A stretch of DNA of 64,000 bases from Streptomyces sp. NRRL S-337 (GTDB lineage Bacteria > Actinomycetota > Actinomycetes > Streptomycetales > Streptomycetaceae): NCBI RefSeq assembly GCF_000720175.1, contig NZ_JOIX01000036.1:1-64000 (forward strand). Reading direction: 5' to 3'. The notes under the pieces are model-generated. The model searched no databases. It was not told the DNA's origin and saw nothing but the letters and a program-made list of their open reading frames with translations. This document shows, in pieces, positions 35,982 through 46,779 of the stretch. Position 1 is the first letter of the stretch. Each line of letters starts with the position of its first letter. The position numbers and the translations under genes are program-made.

Positions 35982-36836
35982 TCAGCCGGCCGCGCGCTCG
36001 GCCGCCTCGACGACGTTGACCAGCAGCTGGGCGCGGGTCATCGGGCCGACGCCGCCGGGGTTGGGGGCGACCCAGCCGGCCACCTCGGCCACGCCGGGGT
36101 GCACATCGCCGACGATCTTGCCCTGCTCGTCCCGGCTGACGCCGACGTCCAGGACGGCCGCGCCGGGCTTGACGTCCTCCGGCTTGATGATGTGCGGCAC
36201 ACCGGCCGCCGCGACGATGATGTCGGCCTGCCGCAGGTGCGCGGACAGGTCGCGGGTGCCGGTGTGGCACTGGGTCACGGTCGCGTTCTCGGACTTGCGG
36301 GTGAGCACCAGCGGCATCGGGCGGCCGATGGTGATGCCCCGGCCGACCACGACGACGTGGGCGCCCTTGATCTCGACGTCGTGGCGGCGCAGCAGCTGGA
36401 CGATGCCGTACGGGGTGCACGGCAGCGGGCCCTCGATGCCGAGCACCAGCCGGCCCAGGCTCATCGGGTGCAGCCCGTCGGCGTCCTTGGCCGGGTCCAT
36501 CAGTTCCAGGACGCGGTTGGCGTCGATGCCCTTGGGGAGCGGGAGTTGGACGATGTAGCCGGTGCAGGCCGGGTCCTCGTTCAGCTCCCGGACGACCGCC
36601 TCGATCTCCTCCTGGGTGGCGGTCTCCGGCAGTTCGCGCTGGATCGAGGCGATGCCGACCTGTGCGCAGTCACGGTGCTTGCCGTTGACGTACCAGCGGC
36701 TGCCGGGGTCGTCGCCGACCAGGAGGGTGCCCAGGCCGGGCTGGACGCCCTTGGCCTTCAGGGCCTCGACGCGGGCGGCGAGCTCGGACTTGATAGCGGC
36801 TGCGGTGGCCTTGCCATCCAGAATCTGGGCAGTCAT
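35982..36836 (-). CDS. folD: Methylenetetrahydrofolate dehydrogenase/cyclohydrolase
   Basis: 284 residues from ATG 36836. Bifunctional one-carbon enzyme. Catalytic Tyr/Lys region [15 protein letters not shown], the substrate motif [13 protein letters not shown], and the NADP-binding [26 protein letters not shown] and [14 protein letters not shown]. Note PLPKGID in place of the common PLPxHID. Makes formyl-THF for purine synthesis (purN and purH lie 3 kb away). Confidence 0.95.
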   Translation of the reverse strand: MTAQILDGKATAAAIKSELAARVEALKAKGVQPGLGTLLVGDDPGSRWYVNGKHRDCAQVGIASIQRELPETATQEEIEAVVRELNEDPACTGYIVQLPLPKGIDANRVLELMDPAKDADGLHPMSLGRLVLGIEGPLPCTPYGIVQLLRRHDVEIKGAHVVVVGRGITIGRPMPLVLTRKSENATVTQCHTGTRDLSAHLRQADIIVAAAGVPHIIKPEDVKPGAAVLDVGVSRDEQGKIVGDVHPGVAEVAGWVAPNPGGVGPMTRAQLLVNVVEAAERAAG

Positions 36837-37142
36837 GTCTCCATCCTCCCGGATGAGGGCGGTCACCTTCCACTCAGGGCGCGCGCCGGGGCCGCGCAGC
36901 CGGTCGCGCGGCGGCCCGCCCCGGGCCCCATCAGCCCCTGCAGAAACCGGACATGATATGGCCGGAAGTGATCATTGCACTTGGACAACGGCTCCGCTAT
37001 CTGACTGGACAGAGTCAACGCCCACCTAGAAGGATTGACGCCGCAGTGCCGCAGGCATCGTCGGGGGCGGGCCAGTGAAACCTGTTTTTCCTCCGAGTCA
37101 CGCTGCGTCGTCCCCCACTGACCCAACGGAGGAAAACACCAC
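36837..37142. other. Divergent promoter region of folD and the RDD gene
   Basis: 306 bases; no gene. A candidate promoter for the RDD gene is noted at 36975-37003. The ribosome site GGAGGAAAACACC precedes ATG 37143. Confidence 0.5.
36975..37003 (+). promoter_or_regulatory. Candidate sigma-70-type promoter of the RDD gene
   Basis: TTGCAC (36975-36980), 17-base spacer, TATCTG (36998-37003). The predicted start leaves a leader of about 130 bases before ATG 37143. Confidence 0.4.
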
Positions 37143-37871
37143 ATGAGTTTCGGCGACCCGAACAACCCGTACGGCCAGCCCCCGCAGGCCCCGCAGGCGC
37201 CCTACGGGCAGCAGCCCCCGGTGCCCCCGCAGGGCGGCCCCGGCTACGGCTACCCGCAGCAGCCGCAGGCCCCGCAGCAGCCGTACGGCTACCCCCAGCA
37301 GCAGGCCGCGCCGCAGCAGCCGTACGGCGGCTACCCGCAGCAGGCCGGCTACGGCATGCCGGGCATGCCGCAGGGTTACGCGAGCTGGGGCGCGCGCGTG
37401 GGCGCCTACCTCATCGACTACCTGATCGTGGGTCTGCTCCCGACGATCCTGTACTTCGTCGCGCTGGCCATGTCCGCCAGCGCCGCGACGGTCACGCCGG
37501 ACACCTCGTCCTGCCCGCCGGGCGACATCCAGTGCATCAGCGACGCCTACAACAAGGCCGCGGACACCGCCACTCCGGTCGGCTCGTTCGTGCTCATCGC
37601 GATCGCCGGTCTGATCGGCCTGGCCGCCGGTCTGTTCGTGCTCGCCAAGGAAGGCAGCACCGGCCAGACCCCGGGCAAGAAGGCCCTGGGCATCCGCCTC
37701 GTCAAGGAGGCCACCGGCCAGCCGATCGGCTTCGGCATGGCCTTCGTCCGGAAGCTCTGCCACATCCTCGACGGGTTCTGCTGCCTGGGCTACCTGTGGC
37801 CGCTCTGGGACGAGAAGTCGCAGACGTTCGCGGACAAGATCGCCGGCACGGTGGTCGTCAAGTCCCAGTAA
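37143..37871 (+). CDS. RDD-family membrane protein with P/Q/Y/G-rich N-terminus
   Basis: 242 residues. The first 80 residues are low complexity with repeated PYGYPQQ/QAPQQPYG units. An RDD domain follows: ASWGARVGAYLIDYLIVGLL (the R and D residues), a second helix, KEGSTGQTPGKKALGIRLVK with the family TPGK motif, and a C-terminal helix ending DKIAGTVVV. Function of the family is unclear; some are Na+/H+ exchange or assembly factors. Next gene has a similar N-terminus. Confidence 0.9.
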   Translation: MSFGDPNNPYGQPPQAPQAPYGQQPPVPPQGGPGYGYPQQPQAPQQPYGYPQQQAAPQQPYGGYPQQAGYGMPGMPQGYASWGARVGAYLIDYLIVGLLPTILYFVALAMSASAATVTPDTSSCPPGDIQCISDAYNKAADTATPVGSFVLIAIAGLIGLAAGLFVLAKEGSTGQTPGKKALGIRLVKEATGQPIGFGMAFVRKLCHILDGFCCLGYLWPLWDEKSQTFADKIAGTVVVKSQ

Positions 37872-37922
37872 CGCACCGGCATTCCGGCCGGGGCACCGCC
37901 CCGACGGACGTGCGCCACTCCC

Positions 37923-37959
37923 CGAAGGCCCCCTCGCAACAGCGCGAACGGGGCCTTCG
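37923..37959 (+). terminator. Hairpin terminator after the RDD gene
   Basis: Perfect 10-bp arms at 37923-37932 and 37950-37959 in the 122-base gap between the two membrane-protein genes. Confidence 0.7.
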
Positions 37960-37993
37960 CGGCTCCGTTCAAGTCGCCTGAAGGACACCGCTC

Positions 37994-38554
37994 GTGAGCT
38001 ACCCCAACCCCAACCCCTACGGCCCGCCTCCGGGCCAGCAGCCCGGCTACGGCTATCCCCAGCAGCCGCCGCAGCCCTCGCCGTACGGCCCCTACCCGGG
38101 CGGCCCGATGCCCGGCATGCAGCCGCAGTACCCGACGGTGATGCCCGGCGGGGTCAAGGCCGCCCGGGTGATGCTGTTCGTGCTGGCCGGGCTGAACCTC
38201 ATCGGCCTGGTCCTCGCCGTGGCCGGACTGGGCGGCGTCAGCAAGGCGTCGCACAACGCCTCGGCGTACACCACCAGTGACGACATCACGGCGATGAACA
38301 TCGGCAAGGGCCTGCTGATCGCGGTCATCGTGGTCATCGTGATCTTCACCGTCACCGCGATCACCCTGGCCCTGCAGTTCGCCAACGGCGGTTCCGGCGT
38401 CCGCATCGGCACGATCGTCTTCGGCGTGGGCAACATCATCCTGAGCCTGCTCACCTTCCCGCTCGGCCTGGTCCACACCGTGCTGGGCATCCTGGTGCTG
38501 GTCTTCGTCTCCAAGGACGAGGGCAACGCCTGGTTCAACCGGCCGCGTTACTGA
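37994..38554 (+). CDS. Membrane protein with Pro/Tyr/Gln-rich N-terminus
   Basis: 186 residues from GTG 37994, GAAGGAC upstream. An N-terminal PYGPPPGQQPGYGYPQQPPQ-type tail as in the RDD neighbour, then four hydrophobic segments (VMLFVLAGLNLIGLVLAVAG; LLIAVIVVIVIFTVTAITLA; IGTIVFGVGNIILSLLTF; LVHTVLGILVLVFV). No recognised domain. The shared tail suggests the two proteins use the same partner or location. Confidence 0.8.
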   Translation: MSYPNPNPYGPPPGQQPGYGYPQQPPQPSPYGPYPGGPMPGMQPQYPTVMPGGVKAARVMLFVLAGLNLIGLVLAVAGLGGVSKASHNASAYTTSDDITAMNIGKGLLIAVIVVIVIFTVTAITLALQFANGGSGVRIGTIVFGVGNIILSLLTFPLGLVHTVLGILVLVFVSKDEGNAWFNRPRY

Positions 38555-38571
38555 CCGCACCGCACACACGG

Positions 38572-38607
38572 CGGAGGGCCGCACCCCGGCTGGGGTGCGG
38601 CCCTCCG
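38572..38607. terminator. Strong bidirectional terminator
   Basis: Perfect 16-bp arms at 38572-38587 and 38592-38607 with a 4-base loop, between the membrane-protein gene and the converging purH. Confidence 0.9.
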
Positions 38608-38621
38608 GCCGTTTCGGCCGC

Positions 38622-40184
38622 TCAGTGGAAGAAGTGCCGGGCGCCGGTGAAGTACATCGTCACGCCGGCCTTCTTGGCGGCCTCGACGACCAGCTCGTCG
38701 CGGATCGAACCGCCCGGCTGAACGATCGCCCGGACGCCGGCCGCGATGAGGATCTCCGGGCCGTCGGGGAACGGGAAGAAGGCGTCGGAGGCCGCGTACG
38801 AGCCCCGGGCGCGCTCCTCACCGGCCCGCTCGACGGCCAGCTTGCAGGAGTCGACGCGGTTGACCTGGCCCATGCCGACGCCCACCGAGGCGCCGTCCTT
38901 GGCGAGCAGGATCGCGTTGGACTTCACCGCGCGGCAGGCCTTCCAGGCGAACGCCAGCTCGGCCAGCTGCTCGGGCGCCAGCGCCTCGCCGGCCGCCAGC
39001 GTCCAGTTGGCCGGGTCGTCGCCGTCGGCCTGGAGGCGGTCGGTGACCTGCAGCAGCGCACCGCCGTCGATCTGCTTGACCTCGACCGGGGCGGCCGGGG
39101 CACCCTCGGCGCGGAGCACCCGGATGTTCTTCTTCCGGGCGAGGATCTCGACCGCGCCGTCGTCGTAGCCGGGCGCCACGATGACCTCGGTGAAGATCTC
39201 GGCGACCTGCTCGGCCATCGCCACCGACACCGGGCGGTTGACGGCGATCACGCCGCCGTACGCGGAGACCGGGTCGCAGGCGTGCGCCCTGCGGTGCGCC
39301 TCGGCGACGTCCGCGCCGATCGCGATGCCGCACGGGTTGGCGTGCTTGATGATCGCCACACAGGGCTCGGCGTGGTCGTACGCGGCCCGGCGCGCGGCGT
39401 CGGTGTCCGTGTAGTTGTTGTACGACATCTCCTTGCCGTGCAGCTGCTCGGCCTCGGCCAGCCCGCCCTCGCCGGTCACGTACAGCGCGGCGCCCTGGTG
39501 CGGGTTCTCGCCGTAGCGCAGCACGTTCTTGCGCGCGTACGTCGCGCCGAGGAAGTCGGGGAAGCCGCTGTCGTCGGCGGCCGCGTAGTCGTCCGCGAAC
39601 CAGCCCGCCACGGCCACGTCGTACGCGGCGGTGTGCTGGAAGGCCTCCGCGGCCAGCCGCTTGCGGGCGGTCAGGTCGAAGCCGCCGTCACGGACCGCGG
39701 CGAGCACGTCGGCGTACCGGGCCGGGCTGGTGACGACCGCGACCGAGGGGTGGTTCTTGGCGGCGGCCCGGACCATCGAGGGGCCGCCGATGTCGATCTG
39801 CTCGACGCACTCGTCGGGGGTGGCACCGGAGGCGACGGTCTCCCGGAACGGGTAGAGGTTCACGATCACCAGGTCGAACGGCTCCACGCCCAGCTCCGCC
39901 AGCTGCTGCCGGTGGGCGTCCAGGCGCAGGTCGGCCAGGATGCCGGCGTGCACCTTCGGGTGCAGGGTCTTGACCCGGCCGTCGAGGCACTCGGGGAAGC
40001 CCGTCAGCTCCTCGACCTTGGTGACCGGCACCCCGGCGGCGGCGATCTTCCCGGCCGTCGACCCGGTCGAGACGAGCTCGACGCCCGCCGCGTGCAGGCC
40101 CTGGGCCAGCTCCTCCAGCCCGGACTTGTCGTAGACGCTGACCAGCGCGCGGCGGATGGGCCGCTTCGTACCTTCGGCGGTCAC
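38622..40184 (-). CDS. purH: Bifunctional AICAR transformylase/IMP cyclohydrolase
   Basis: 520 residues from GTG 40184. The N-terminal IMP cyclohydrolase (MGS-like) domain has [18 protein letters not shown] and [10 protein letters not shown]; the C-terminal transformylase domain has [15 protein letters not shown] and [18 protein letters not shown]. It catalyses the last two steps of de novo IMP synthesis. Its GTG overlaps the purN stop by 4 bases, so the two are coupled. Confidence 0.97.
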   Translation of the reverse strand: MTAEGTKRPIRRALVSVYDKSGLEELAQGLHAAGVELVSTGSTAGKIAAAGVPVTKVEELTGFPECLDGRVKTLHPKVHAGILADLRLDAHRQQLAELGVEPFDLVIVNLYPFRETVASGATPDECVEQIDIGGPSMVRAAAKNHPSVAVVTSPARYADVLAAVRDGGFDLTARKRLAAEAFQHTAAYDVAVAGWFADDYAAADDSGFPDFLGATYARKNVLRYGENPHQGAALYVTGEGGLAEAEQLHGKEMSYNNYTDTDAARRAAYDHAEPCVAIIKHANPCGIAIGADVAEAHRRAHACDPVSAYGGVIAVNRPVSVAMAEQVAEIFTEVIVAPGYDDGAVEILARKKNIRVLRAEGAPAAPVEVKQIDGGALLQVTDRLQADGDDPANWTLAAGEALAPEQLAELAFAWKACRAVKSNAILLAKDGASVGVGMGQVNRVDSCKLAVERAGEERARGSYAASDAFFPFPDGPEILIAAGVRAIVQPGGSIRDELVVEAAKKAGVTMYFTGARHFFH

Positions 40185-40846
40185 GAGATACGTACCTTTC
40201 GTCCCTCAATGCGGTAGCCGTGCCGGGCCAGATGCCCCACGACCTCGACGAGCAGCGATCGCTCGACTTCCTTGATGCGCTCATGCAGCGCGGCTTCATC
40301 GTCCTCGTCCCGGATCTCGACCACGCTCTGCGCGATGATCGGGCCGGTGTCGACCCCGTCGTCGACGAAGTGGACGGTGCATCCGGTGACCTTCGCGCCG
40401 TACGCGAGCGCATCGCGCACGCCGTGGGCACCGGGAAAACTCGGCAGCAGCGCCGGGTGGGTGTTGACGATCCGGCCGCCGAACCGGGTCAGGAACTCCT
40501 TGCCCAGGATCTTCATGAAGCCGGCCGACACCACCAGGTCCGGCTCGTACGCGGCGGTCGCCGCGGTCAGCGCGGCATCCCACTGCGCGCGGCTGTCGTG
40601 CTCCTTGACCCGGCAGACGAAGGTCGGCAGGCCCGCCTTCTCGGCCCGCTCCAGGCCCGCGATGCCACCGCGGTCCGCGCCCACGGCCACGATCTCGGCG
40701 CCGTACTCCTCGGCTCCGCGGGCGGCGATGGCGTCCAGCAGGGCCTGCAGGTTCGTACCGGAACCGGAGACGAGCACGACGATGCGCGCCGGACGGGCGG
40801 GCCCGGCGGGTCGGGCGGGCGGGGCGGGGGGCGGGGACGAAGCCAC
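40181..40846 (-). CDS. purN: Phosphoribosylglycinamide formyltransferase
   Basis: 221 residues from GTG 40846; an earlier in-frame start region is P/R-rich and unlike protein. GART pattern: [16 protein letters not shown] (phosphate loop), [10 protein letters not shown], catalytic [15 protein letters not shown] and [16 protein letters not shown]. Uses 10-formyl-THF in the third step of purine synthesis. An extra A/P/R-rich N-terminal stretch of about 20 residues is present. Coupled to purH. Confidence 0.96.
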   Translation of the reverse strand: MASSPPPAPPARPAGPARPARIVVLVSGSGTNLQALLDAIAARGAEEYGAEIVAVGADRGGIAGLERAEKAGLPTFVCRVKEHDSRAQWDAALTAATAAYEPDLVVSAGFMKILGKEFLTRFGGRIVNTHPALLPSFPGAHGVRDALAYGAKVTGCTVHFVDDGVDTGPIIAQSVVEIRDEDDEAALHERIKEVERSLLVEVVGHLARHGYRIEGRKVRIS

Positions 40847-41217
40847 GGCGGGGCTCTTTCTCGATCTCGCGTGCGGTGAGCTCACATGCTTTGTGTGGTC
40901 GTACAAGGCCGCGGGTACCGCAGATCCGGGGAACCCTACGAAGGCGCCGACCGTCAGCAACGATACCGGCACACCGAGCGGCCCCCGCGGGACGGGGGCG
41001 GGGACGGGAGGTAGCGTCGGGCGTGAGACTGCACGCAGTTCGTGGTATCCGGCCGCCGGTCGCGAAGGCCCGCGTACGGACGAGACAAGGGGAAGACACA
41101 CTCCAGATGACGGACCGACGCCGCCGCGCGGCCCTCCTGCTCCCTCCCCCGGCCACCGCTGGGGGGCACCCCCGGCCCACCACCGCCCCCGGGGTGGTGC
41201 TGCTGCCGCGCGGCCGC
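40847..41217. other. Divergent promoter region with C/G-rich palindromes
   Basis: 371 bases between purN and the divergent membrane-protein gene. A hairpin (CACCACC 41178-41184 with GGTGGTG 41193-41199) and a CCCCCGG/CCGGGGG-type block at 41145-41200 resemble the extragenic palindromes scattered in Streptomyces genomes. This is why the start at 41107 is not used for the next gene. Confidence 0.5.
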
Positions 41218-42015
41218 ATGACGTCGTCCTCCGGCCCCTCCTCGCCGGGCCCCGACCGCGACAACCCGTTCGCGCCGCCACCGGCCGGCACCCCCGACCA
41301 GGAATGGCGGCCCCGGCACCCGGCCCCGTACGCCCAGGGCCAGGATCAGGCTCAGGGCCAGGATCAGGGAGAGGTGCAGGGGCAGGACGGCGGCGACCGG
41401 CCGCAGCCGGGACCGGACGAGCCGGCGCCGAGCTGGGGCAGCCAGTGGAGCTCCCGGCAGCCGGGCCGGCAGAGCGGCGGCTTCGGCACCCGCCCGGGCA
41501 ACCGCAACAACCAGCCCGGCGGCGGCCCCGGCGGCCCCGGCAACCTCCGCTGGGACCCCACCGACCCGGCCCAGCGCCGGGCCCGCTACGCCCTGCTGGC
41601 CGGCATGTGGGCGTTCTTCTTCGTACTCTTCAGCCTCTCCGAGGTCGCCCTGCTGCTCGGCGCGCTGGCGATCTACTGGGGCATCAGCGCGCTGCGCGCC
41701 AAGCCGGACCCGGCGAAGGCCACCGCGGCGGCGACCACCGCCGCCATGGAGGGCCGCCCCGCCCCCCACCGGCCGCCCGCCCAGGGCTCGCGCCCCGGCG
41801 CCCCGGCCACCACCCGGCCGCAGGTCACCGCCGCCGTCGGGGGCCTGGTGACCGCCTCGCTCGCGCTGATGCTGGTGGCCGCGACGTTCACCGTCCAGAT
41901 CGTCTACCGCGACTACTTCACCTGCGTGAACGACGCCCTGACGCAGTCGTCCGGCAAGTCCTGCGAGAAGCTCCTGCCGAAGCAGCTGCGGCCGCTGCTG
42001 AGCGTGGAGGAGTAA
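41218..42015 (+). CDS. Membrane protein with P/G/Q-rich N-terminus
   Basis: 265 residues from ATG 41218; an in-frame ATG at 41107 would add 37 residues of palindrome-encoded sequence and is less likely, but no clear ribosome site decides. The first 115 residues are disordered, including QGQDQAQGQDQGEVQGQD. Two or three membrane helices follow (YALLAGMWAFFFVLFSLSEV, VALLLGALAIYWGIS; VGGLVTASLALMLVAATFTV) and a short outer tail with two cysteines (YFTCVNDALTQSSGKSCEKL). Unknown function. Confidence 0.75.
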   Translation: MTSSSGPSSPGPDRDNPFAPPPAGTPDQEWRPRHPAPYAQGQDQAQGQDQGEVQGQDGGDRPQPGPDEPAPSWGSQWSSRQPGRQSGGFGTRPGNRNNQPGGGPGGPGNLRWDPTDPAQRRARYALLAGMWAFFFVLFSLSEVALLLGALAIYWGISALRAKPDPAKATAAATTAAMEGRPAPHRPPAQGSRPGAPATTRPQVTAAVGGLVTASLALMLVAATFTVQIVYRDYFTCVNDALTQSSGKSCEKLLPKQLRPLLSVEE

Positions 42016-42044
42016 CCAGCGACCACGGCGATCGGCCCGGTCGC

Positions 42045-43592
42045 TCAGCCCCCGGGAGCCGCGGCGGCCGCCGCCTTGCCGTCAGCCGCCGCCTCCCCGT
42101 CGGCCGTCTCCTCCCCGTCGGCCGTCTCCTTGCCCTCGGCCGCCGGCTTTCCCTCTGCCGGCGCCTTCCGGTCCTTCGTCGTCTCCCCGTCCGTGGTCGC
42201 CTCCCCGCCCGTTGCCGCCTCCCCGTCGGTCGTCGCTTCCACGCCGTCCGCCGGTGCCGCTCCCCGGGCGCGCCGGAGCTGCCAGGAGCGCAGGGCGAGG
42301 GCGCCGGGGACGCCGGTGAGGGCGGTCCAGGCGGCCGCCGCGAGGCCGGTGCGCCAGCCGCTCGGGCCGAACGCGGCGAGCGCGCCGTGCCCCAGTGCCC
42401 CGCCGGCCAGGCCCGCCAGCACCGCCGCGCCGACGCCGCACAGCAGGGCCGCGAACGCCGCGACACCGGCCGTCCGCCGCCACGGCCAGGGCGCCGGCCA
42501 GGACTTCGACCAGGGCCCGTCCGCGGAACCAGAGTCGGTCGCCATACGGGCCACCGAACGGGCGAGCCAGATCCCGGCGGCCACCGGCAGCACGGCCACC
42601 GCCCAGGTCAGCGGCGTTCCCGGGCCCACCTCCGGCACCCCGCCGAGCAGCGGCAACCGGGGAACCGGGGGGTGCGCCGAGGCGCCCAGCGGGCCGATCG
42701 CGCTGCCCGCGCCCAGCGTGAACCCCGGCCCCAGCCCGTAGGCGGCGCCCCAGACCGCCGCGTTCGGGAGCAGCAGCAGACACAGCAGCAGCACCGTGGC
42801 ACGGCTCGCCCAGTCCGGTGCGAGCGTCAGCAGGTCGTGGCGCACCCGGCCGCCGTGCACCGCGAGCCCGACGAGGGTGAGCAGGGCGCCGCCCACCAGC
42901 AGCGCCACGAGGCCCGCGCCGGCGGCCCGGCGGGCGGCGGCGAGGCGGTTGCCGCCGAGGGCGGTCCGCAGTCGGCGCGGCACCCTCGCAAGGACCCGTC
43001 GGACGCCCTCGGGCAGCAGGGCGGCGCCGCCGTGCCCCAGGACCCGCCAGGTGGTGACGGCCATCGTGGTGACCGCGGTGCCCGGGACGTACAGCAGCGC
43101 GCTGAGCGGGTCGGCCGCCAGCCGGCCGACCGAGGCGTAGCCCAGGGCAGCGCCCGCGACCAGCAGATACCCGGTGAGCAGCGCGCCGAGCAGGGTCCGC
43201 GGCGCGGTCGGGCCGGCCGCCGGACCGGGGTCGTCCGCGGTGGCCAGGGTGTGCCGGGCGGCCCGGTGGAGCAGCCACACCGGCAGGACGGCGAGCAGCA
43301 GCGGAGTGAGCGCCACCGGTGCCGGAACGGCCGAGTGCGGCACGTCCCGCACGAGACCCCCGCCGTGCGCCAGCAGCCACAGGTCCGCGGCGAGGTGCAG
43401 CGCCCGGGACAGGCTGGTGTCGGGGTAGGGGGCGGCGACCCACAGCAGCAGCACCGCGACGGTCAGCGCGCCGAGGCCGAGGCCGGCGGCGGTCACCCCG
43501 CCGAGGAAGGCGGCGCCGAGCGCGGAGGAGGGCCGGGTCGCGGTCCGGCCGGACGGGGACCATGCGGGGCCGCTGCCGAGGTACTCGCTCAC
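42045..43592 (-). CDS. DUF6350-like polytopic membrane protein
   Basis: 515 residues from GTG 43592. About 10 hydrophobic segments are seen (for example [53 protein letters not shown]). This matches the large actinobacterial membrane family next to purN-purH and suc genes (DUF6350). The C-terminal 70 residues form a charged tail of repeated (T)xDGEA/E and EGK units, probably disordered. Divergent from the sigma-like gene. Function unknown. Confidence 0.8.
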   Translation of the reverse strand: MSEYLGSGPAWSPSGRTATRPSSALGAAFLGGVTAAGLGLGALTVAVLLLWVAAPYPDTSLSRALHLAADLWLLAHGGGLVRDVPHSAVPAPVALTPLLLAVLPVWLLHRAARHTLATADDPGPAAGPTAPRTLLGALLTGYLLVAGAALGYASVGRLAADPLSALLYVPGTAVTTMAVTTWRVLGHGGAALLPEGVRRVLARVPRRLRTALGGNRLAAARRAAGAGLVALLVGGALLTLVGLAVHGGRVRHDLLTLAPDWASRATVLLLCLLLLPNAAVWGAAYGLGPGFTLGAGSAIGPLGASAHPPVPRLPLLGGVPEVGPGTPLTWAVAVLPVAAGIWLARSVARMATDSGSADGPWSKSWPAPWPWRRTAGVAAFAALLCGVGAAVLAGLAGGALGHGALAAFGPSGWRTGLAAAAWTALTGVPGALALRSWQLRRARGAAPADGVEATTDGEAATGGEATTDGETTKDRKAPAEGKPAAEGKETADGEETADGEAAADGKAAAAAAPGG

Positions 43593-43700
43593 GCCGCCAT
43601 GCTGCCAAGAAAGCGAATTTCCACCACGTACCGGCGAAATGATCGCCGTGTCGCACGTGTCGCGACTGATGCCGGTTTGCCGCTTTCCACACTGCTGTGC

Positions 43701-44549
43701 ATGACCGCGCACGCCTCCCCGCCCCCTGCCGGGCGGTCCCCCGCCGCCACCGCCTTCGACGCGCTGCACACCCGCCACGCCGCCGCCCTGACCCGGCAGG
43801 CGTACCTGCTCACCGGGCAGCCGCGGCTCGCCCGGCGGGCCGTGCGGCACGGCTTCCAGCTGGCCTGGCAGCGGTGGCCGGAGGTCGCGGTGGCCCCGGA
43901 TCCGGCAGCCTGGGTGCGGGCCGCGGTGTACGACCACGCGCTACGGCCGTGGCACCGCCTGGCGCCGGGAGGACGGACAGCCGGCTGCGCGGAGCTCCCG
44001 GACGACGCGGACCCTGCGCTGCGGGAGGCGATCACCACGCTGCCCGCCCCGTACCGGCGGGTGCTGCTGCACGACGGCCTCGGGCTCGGCCTCCACGCGA
44101 CCGCCGCCGAGGTCGAGGCCACCACCCGGGCCGCGGCCGGAAGGCTCACCCACGCCCGGGACCTGCTCGCCGCCCGGCTGCCCGAGCTGGGTCTCGCCGG
44201 GCAGCCGCCGACGCGGCAGGGCGCGATCCTGCGGGACCGGCTGGCCGCCCTCCTCGCCGGCCCGGCGGACGACGGACCCGCCACCGGGGAGCCGCCGCCG
44301 ACCGGTGCACAGGTACGGGCCGGCGGCGAGCGCAGCGCCCGCCGGACGACCCGGGCCGCGTTCGGGCTGACCGGACTGTTCGCGCTGGTCACCCTGTCCG
44401 TCGCGGTCGCCACGCCGGACCACTACGCCGGGCCGCCGGTACCGCCCGTCGCGCAGGCACCGGCCACCCGGCATCCCGGGTCCGACACGAACCGGGCCGT
44501 GCACCGCACCCATCCGGACCAGGCCCGGCTCCTGCCCGAGGTGCGCTGA
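43701..44549 (+). CDS. Degenerate sigma-70/ECF-like protein with a C-terminal membrane helix
   Basis: 282 residues from ATG 43701, with no ribosome site before it. The N-terminal 170 residues follow the ECF sigma layout: a region-2-like helix [20 protein letters not shown], then a region-4-like [23 protein letters not shown] segment, with key promoter-contact residues poorly kept. A membrane helix ([20 protein letters not shown]) and a short outer tail follow. It may be a sigma-like regulator that has lost polymerase activity. Ends at a terminator shared with sucD. Confidence 0.7.
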   Translation: MTAHASPPPAGRSPAATAFDALHTRHAAALTRQAYLLTGQPRLARRAVRHGFQLAWQRWPEVAVAPDPAAWVRAAVYDHALRPWHRLAPGGRTAGCAELPDDADPALREAITTLPAPYRRVLLHDGLGLGLHATAAEVEATTRAAAGRLTHARDLLAARLPELGLAGQPPTRQGAILRDRLAALLAGPADDGPATGEPPPTGAQVRAGGERSARRTTRAAFGLTGLFALVTLSVAVATPDHYAGPPVPPVAQAPATRHPGSDTNRAVHRTHPDQARLLPEVR

Positions 44550-44563
44550 CCGGCCCCCGGAAA

Positions 44564-44606
44564 CGGGCGCGGGCCCGCACCCACCAGGGGTACGGGCCCG
44601 CGTCCG
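44564..44606. terminator. Bidirectional terminator between the sigma-like gene and sucD
   Basis: 14-bp arms (one G-U) at 44564-44577 and 44593-44606, with an inner ACCC/GGGT pairing in the loop. Confidence 0.85.
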
Positions 44607-44695
44607 GTTTCACGGCGAGCACTGCGCCGCAGGACGGGTCCGGCGGTGCCGACGCCGCGCAGGCCGGCAGAAACGTCTGCCGGGCTCGGCCGAGG

Positions 44696-45580
44696 TCAGC
44701 CGACGAGGATCTCGCGGGCCAGCCGCGCGGTCTCCGACGGGGTCTTGCCGACCTTGACGCCGGCGGCCTCCAGGGCCTCCTTCTTCGCCTGGGCGGTGCC
44801 GGAGGAGCCGGAGACGATGGCGCCGGCGTGGCCCATGGTCTTGCCCTCGGGCGCGGTGAAGCCCGCGACGTAGCCGACGACCGGCTTGGTGACGTTGGCC
44901 TTGATGAAGTCGGCCGCACGCTCCTCGGCGTCGCCGCCGATCTCGCCGATCATCACGATCAGGTCGGTCTCCGGGTCGGCCTCGAACGCGGCGAGCGCGT
45001 CGATGTGCGTGGTGCCGATGACCGGGTCACCGCCGATGCCGACGGCCGACGAGAAGCCGATGTCGCGCAGCTCGTACATCATCTGGTAGGTCAGCGTGCC
45101 GGACTTCGACACCAGGCCGATGCGGCCGGGCTTGGTGATGTCGCCCGGGATGATGCCGGCGTTGGACTGGCCGGGGGTGATCAGGCCGGGGCAGTTCGGG
45201 CCGATGATGCGGGTCTTGTTGCCCTTGGCCTTCGCGTACGCCCAGAAGGCAGCGGAGTCGTGGACCGCGATGCCCTCGGTGATCACGACGGCCAGCGGGA
45301 TCTCGGCGTCGATCGCCTCGACGACGGCGGCCTTGGCGAAGGCCGGCGGGACGAAGAGCACGGAGACGTCGGCGCCCGTCTTCTCCATCGCTTCCTTGAC
45401 GGAGCCGAAGACCGGGACCTCGGTGCCGTCGAAGTCGACGGAGGTGCCGGCCTTGCGCGGGTTGACACCGCCGACGATGTTGGTGCCGTCACCGAGCATC
45501 AGCTTGGTGTGCTTCATGCCAGTGGCACCGGTCATGCCCTGGACGATGACCTTGCTTTCCTTGGTGAGGAAGATAGCCAT
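44696..45580 (-). CDS. sucD: Succinyl-CoA ligase, alpha subunit
   Basis: 294 residues. CoA-binding Rossmann part ([19 protein letters not shown]), [17 protein letters not shown], and the phosphohistidine loop [13 protein letters not shown] near residue 245. With SucC it converts succinyl-CoA to succinate in the TCA cycle, making ATP or GTP. Lies 23 bases after sucC; length is normal. Confidence 0.97.
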   Translation of the reverse strand: MAIFLTKESKVIVQGMTGATGMKHTKLMLGDGTNIVGGVNPRKAGTSVDFDGTEVPVFGSVKEAMEKTGADVSVLFVPPAFAKAAVVEAIDAEIPLAVVITEGIAVHDSAAFWAYAKAKGNKTRIIGPNCPGLITPGQSNAGIIPGDITKPGRIGLVSKSGTLTYQMMYELRDIGFSSAVGIGGDPVIGTTHIDALAAFEADPETDLIVMIGEIGGDAEERAADFIKANVTKPVVGYVAGFTAPEGKTMGHAGAIVSGSSGTAQAKKEALEAAGVKVGKTPSETARLAREILVG

Positions 45581-45603
45581 GGTTGTTAGTGTCCTCGTCC
45601 CTC

Positions 45604-46779
45604 TTACTTAGCGGCCAGCTCGGCGGCCTTGTCGGCCGCGCCGTCCATGGTGTCCACGCGCTGCACCAGCGGGTGGTTGGCCTCCGACAGGATCTGGCGG
45701 CCCAGCTCCGCGTTGTTGCCGTCGAGGCGCACGACCAGGGGCTTGGTGACCTCTTCGCCCTTGGACTTGAGCAGCTCCAGGGCCTGCACGATGCCCTTGG
45801 CGACCTCGTCACAGGCGGTGATGCCACCGAAGACGTTGACGAACACGGACTTCACGTCCGGGTCGCCGAGGATGATCTCCAGGCCGTTCGCCATGACCTC
45901 GGCGGAGGCACCGCCGCCGATGTCGAGGAAGTTGGCGGGCTTGACGTTGTTGTGCTTCTCGCCGGCGTAGGCGACGACGTCCAGGGTGCTCATGACGAGA
46001 CCCGCGCCGTTGCCGATGATGCCGACCTGGCCGTCGAGCTTGACGTAGTTCAGACCCTTGGCCTTGGCGGCAGCCTCGAGCGGGTTGGCTGCGTCCTTGT
46101 CCTCCAGGGCCTCGTGCTCCGGCTGGCGGAACTCGGCGTTGGCGTCCAGGGACACCTTGCCGTCGAGGGCGATGACGTCACCGCTGGCGACCTTGGCGAG
46201 CGGGTTGACCTCGACGAGGAGCGCGTCCTCGGCGATGAAGGTCTTCCACAGGGTCACCATGACCTCGGCGACCTTCTCGGCGACCTCGGCCGGGAACTGC
46301 GCCTGCGCGACGATCTCGCGGGCCTTCTCGATGGAGACGCCCTCGTTGGCGTCGACCGGGACCTTGGCGAGCTTCTCGGGGGTCGTCGCGGCGACCTCCT
46401 CGATGTCCATGCCACCGGCGACCGAGGCCATGGCCAGGAAGGTGCGGTTGGTGCGGTCGAGGAGGTACGAGACGTAGTACTCCTCGGCGATCTCCGGCGC
46501 GGTCTCGGCGATCATCACCTTGTGGACCGTGTGGCCCTTGATGTCCATGCCGAGGATGTCCGTCGCGCGGGCGACGGCCTCGTCCGGGGTCGCGGCCAGC
46601 TTGACGCCACCGGCCTTGCCGCGGCCGCCGACCTTCACCTGCGCCTTGACGACGGACTTGCCGCCCAGCCGCTCGGTCGCCTCGCGGGCCGCCTCAGGCG
46701 TGTCGATGACTTCACCGGCCAGCACCGGTACACCGTGCTTGGCGAAGAGGTCCCTCGCCTGGTACTCGAACAGGTCCAC
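45604..46779 (-). CDS. sucC: Succinyl-CoA ligase, beta subunit
   Basis: 391 residues. ATP-grasp domain ([40 protein letters not shown]) and the C-terminal ligase domain ([36 protein letters not shown]). ATG 46779 is first in the sucCD operon; no other gene intervenes. Confidence 0.97.
   Translation of the reverse strand: MDLFEYQARDLFAKHGVPVLAGEVIDTPEAAREATERLGGKSVVKAQVKVGGRGKAGGVKLAATPDEAVARATDILGMDIKGHTVHKVMIAETAPEIAEEYYVSYLLDRTNRTFLAMASVAGGMDIEEVAATTPEKLAKVPVDANEGVSIEKAREIVAQAQFPAEVAEKVAEVMVTLWKTFIAEDALLVEVNPLAKVASGDVIALDGKVSLDANAEFRQPEHEALEDKDAANPLEAAAKAKGLNYVKLDGQVGIIGNGAGLVMSTLDVVAYAGEKHNNVKPANFLDIGGGASAEVMANGLEIILGDPDVKSVFVNVFGGITACDEVAKGIVQALELLKSKGEEVTKPLVVRLDGNNAELGRQILSEANHPLVQRVDTMDGAADKAAELAAK

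Noticed and set aside
40272..44549. A 1,425-codon open frame on the + strand
   Set aside because: It runs antisense through purN and the DUF6350-like gene and only becomes protein-like at 43701, the real start of the sigma-like gene.
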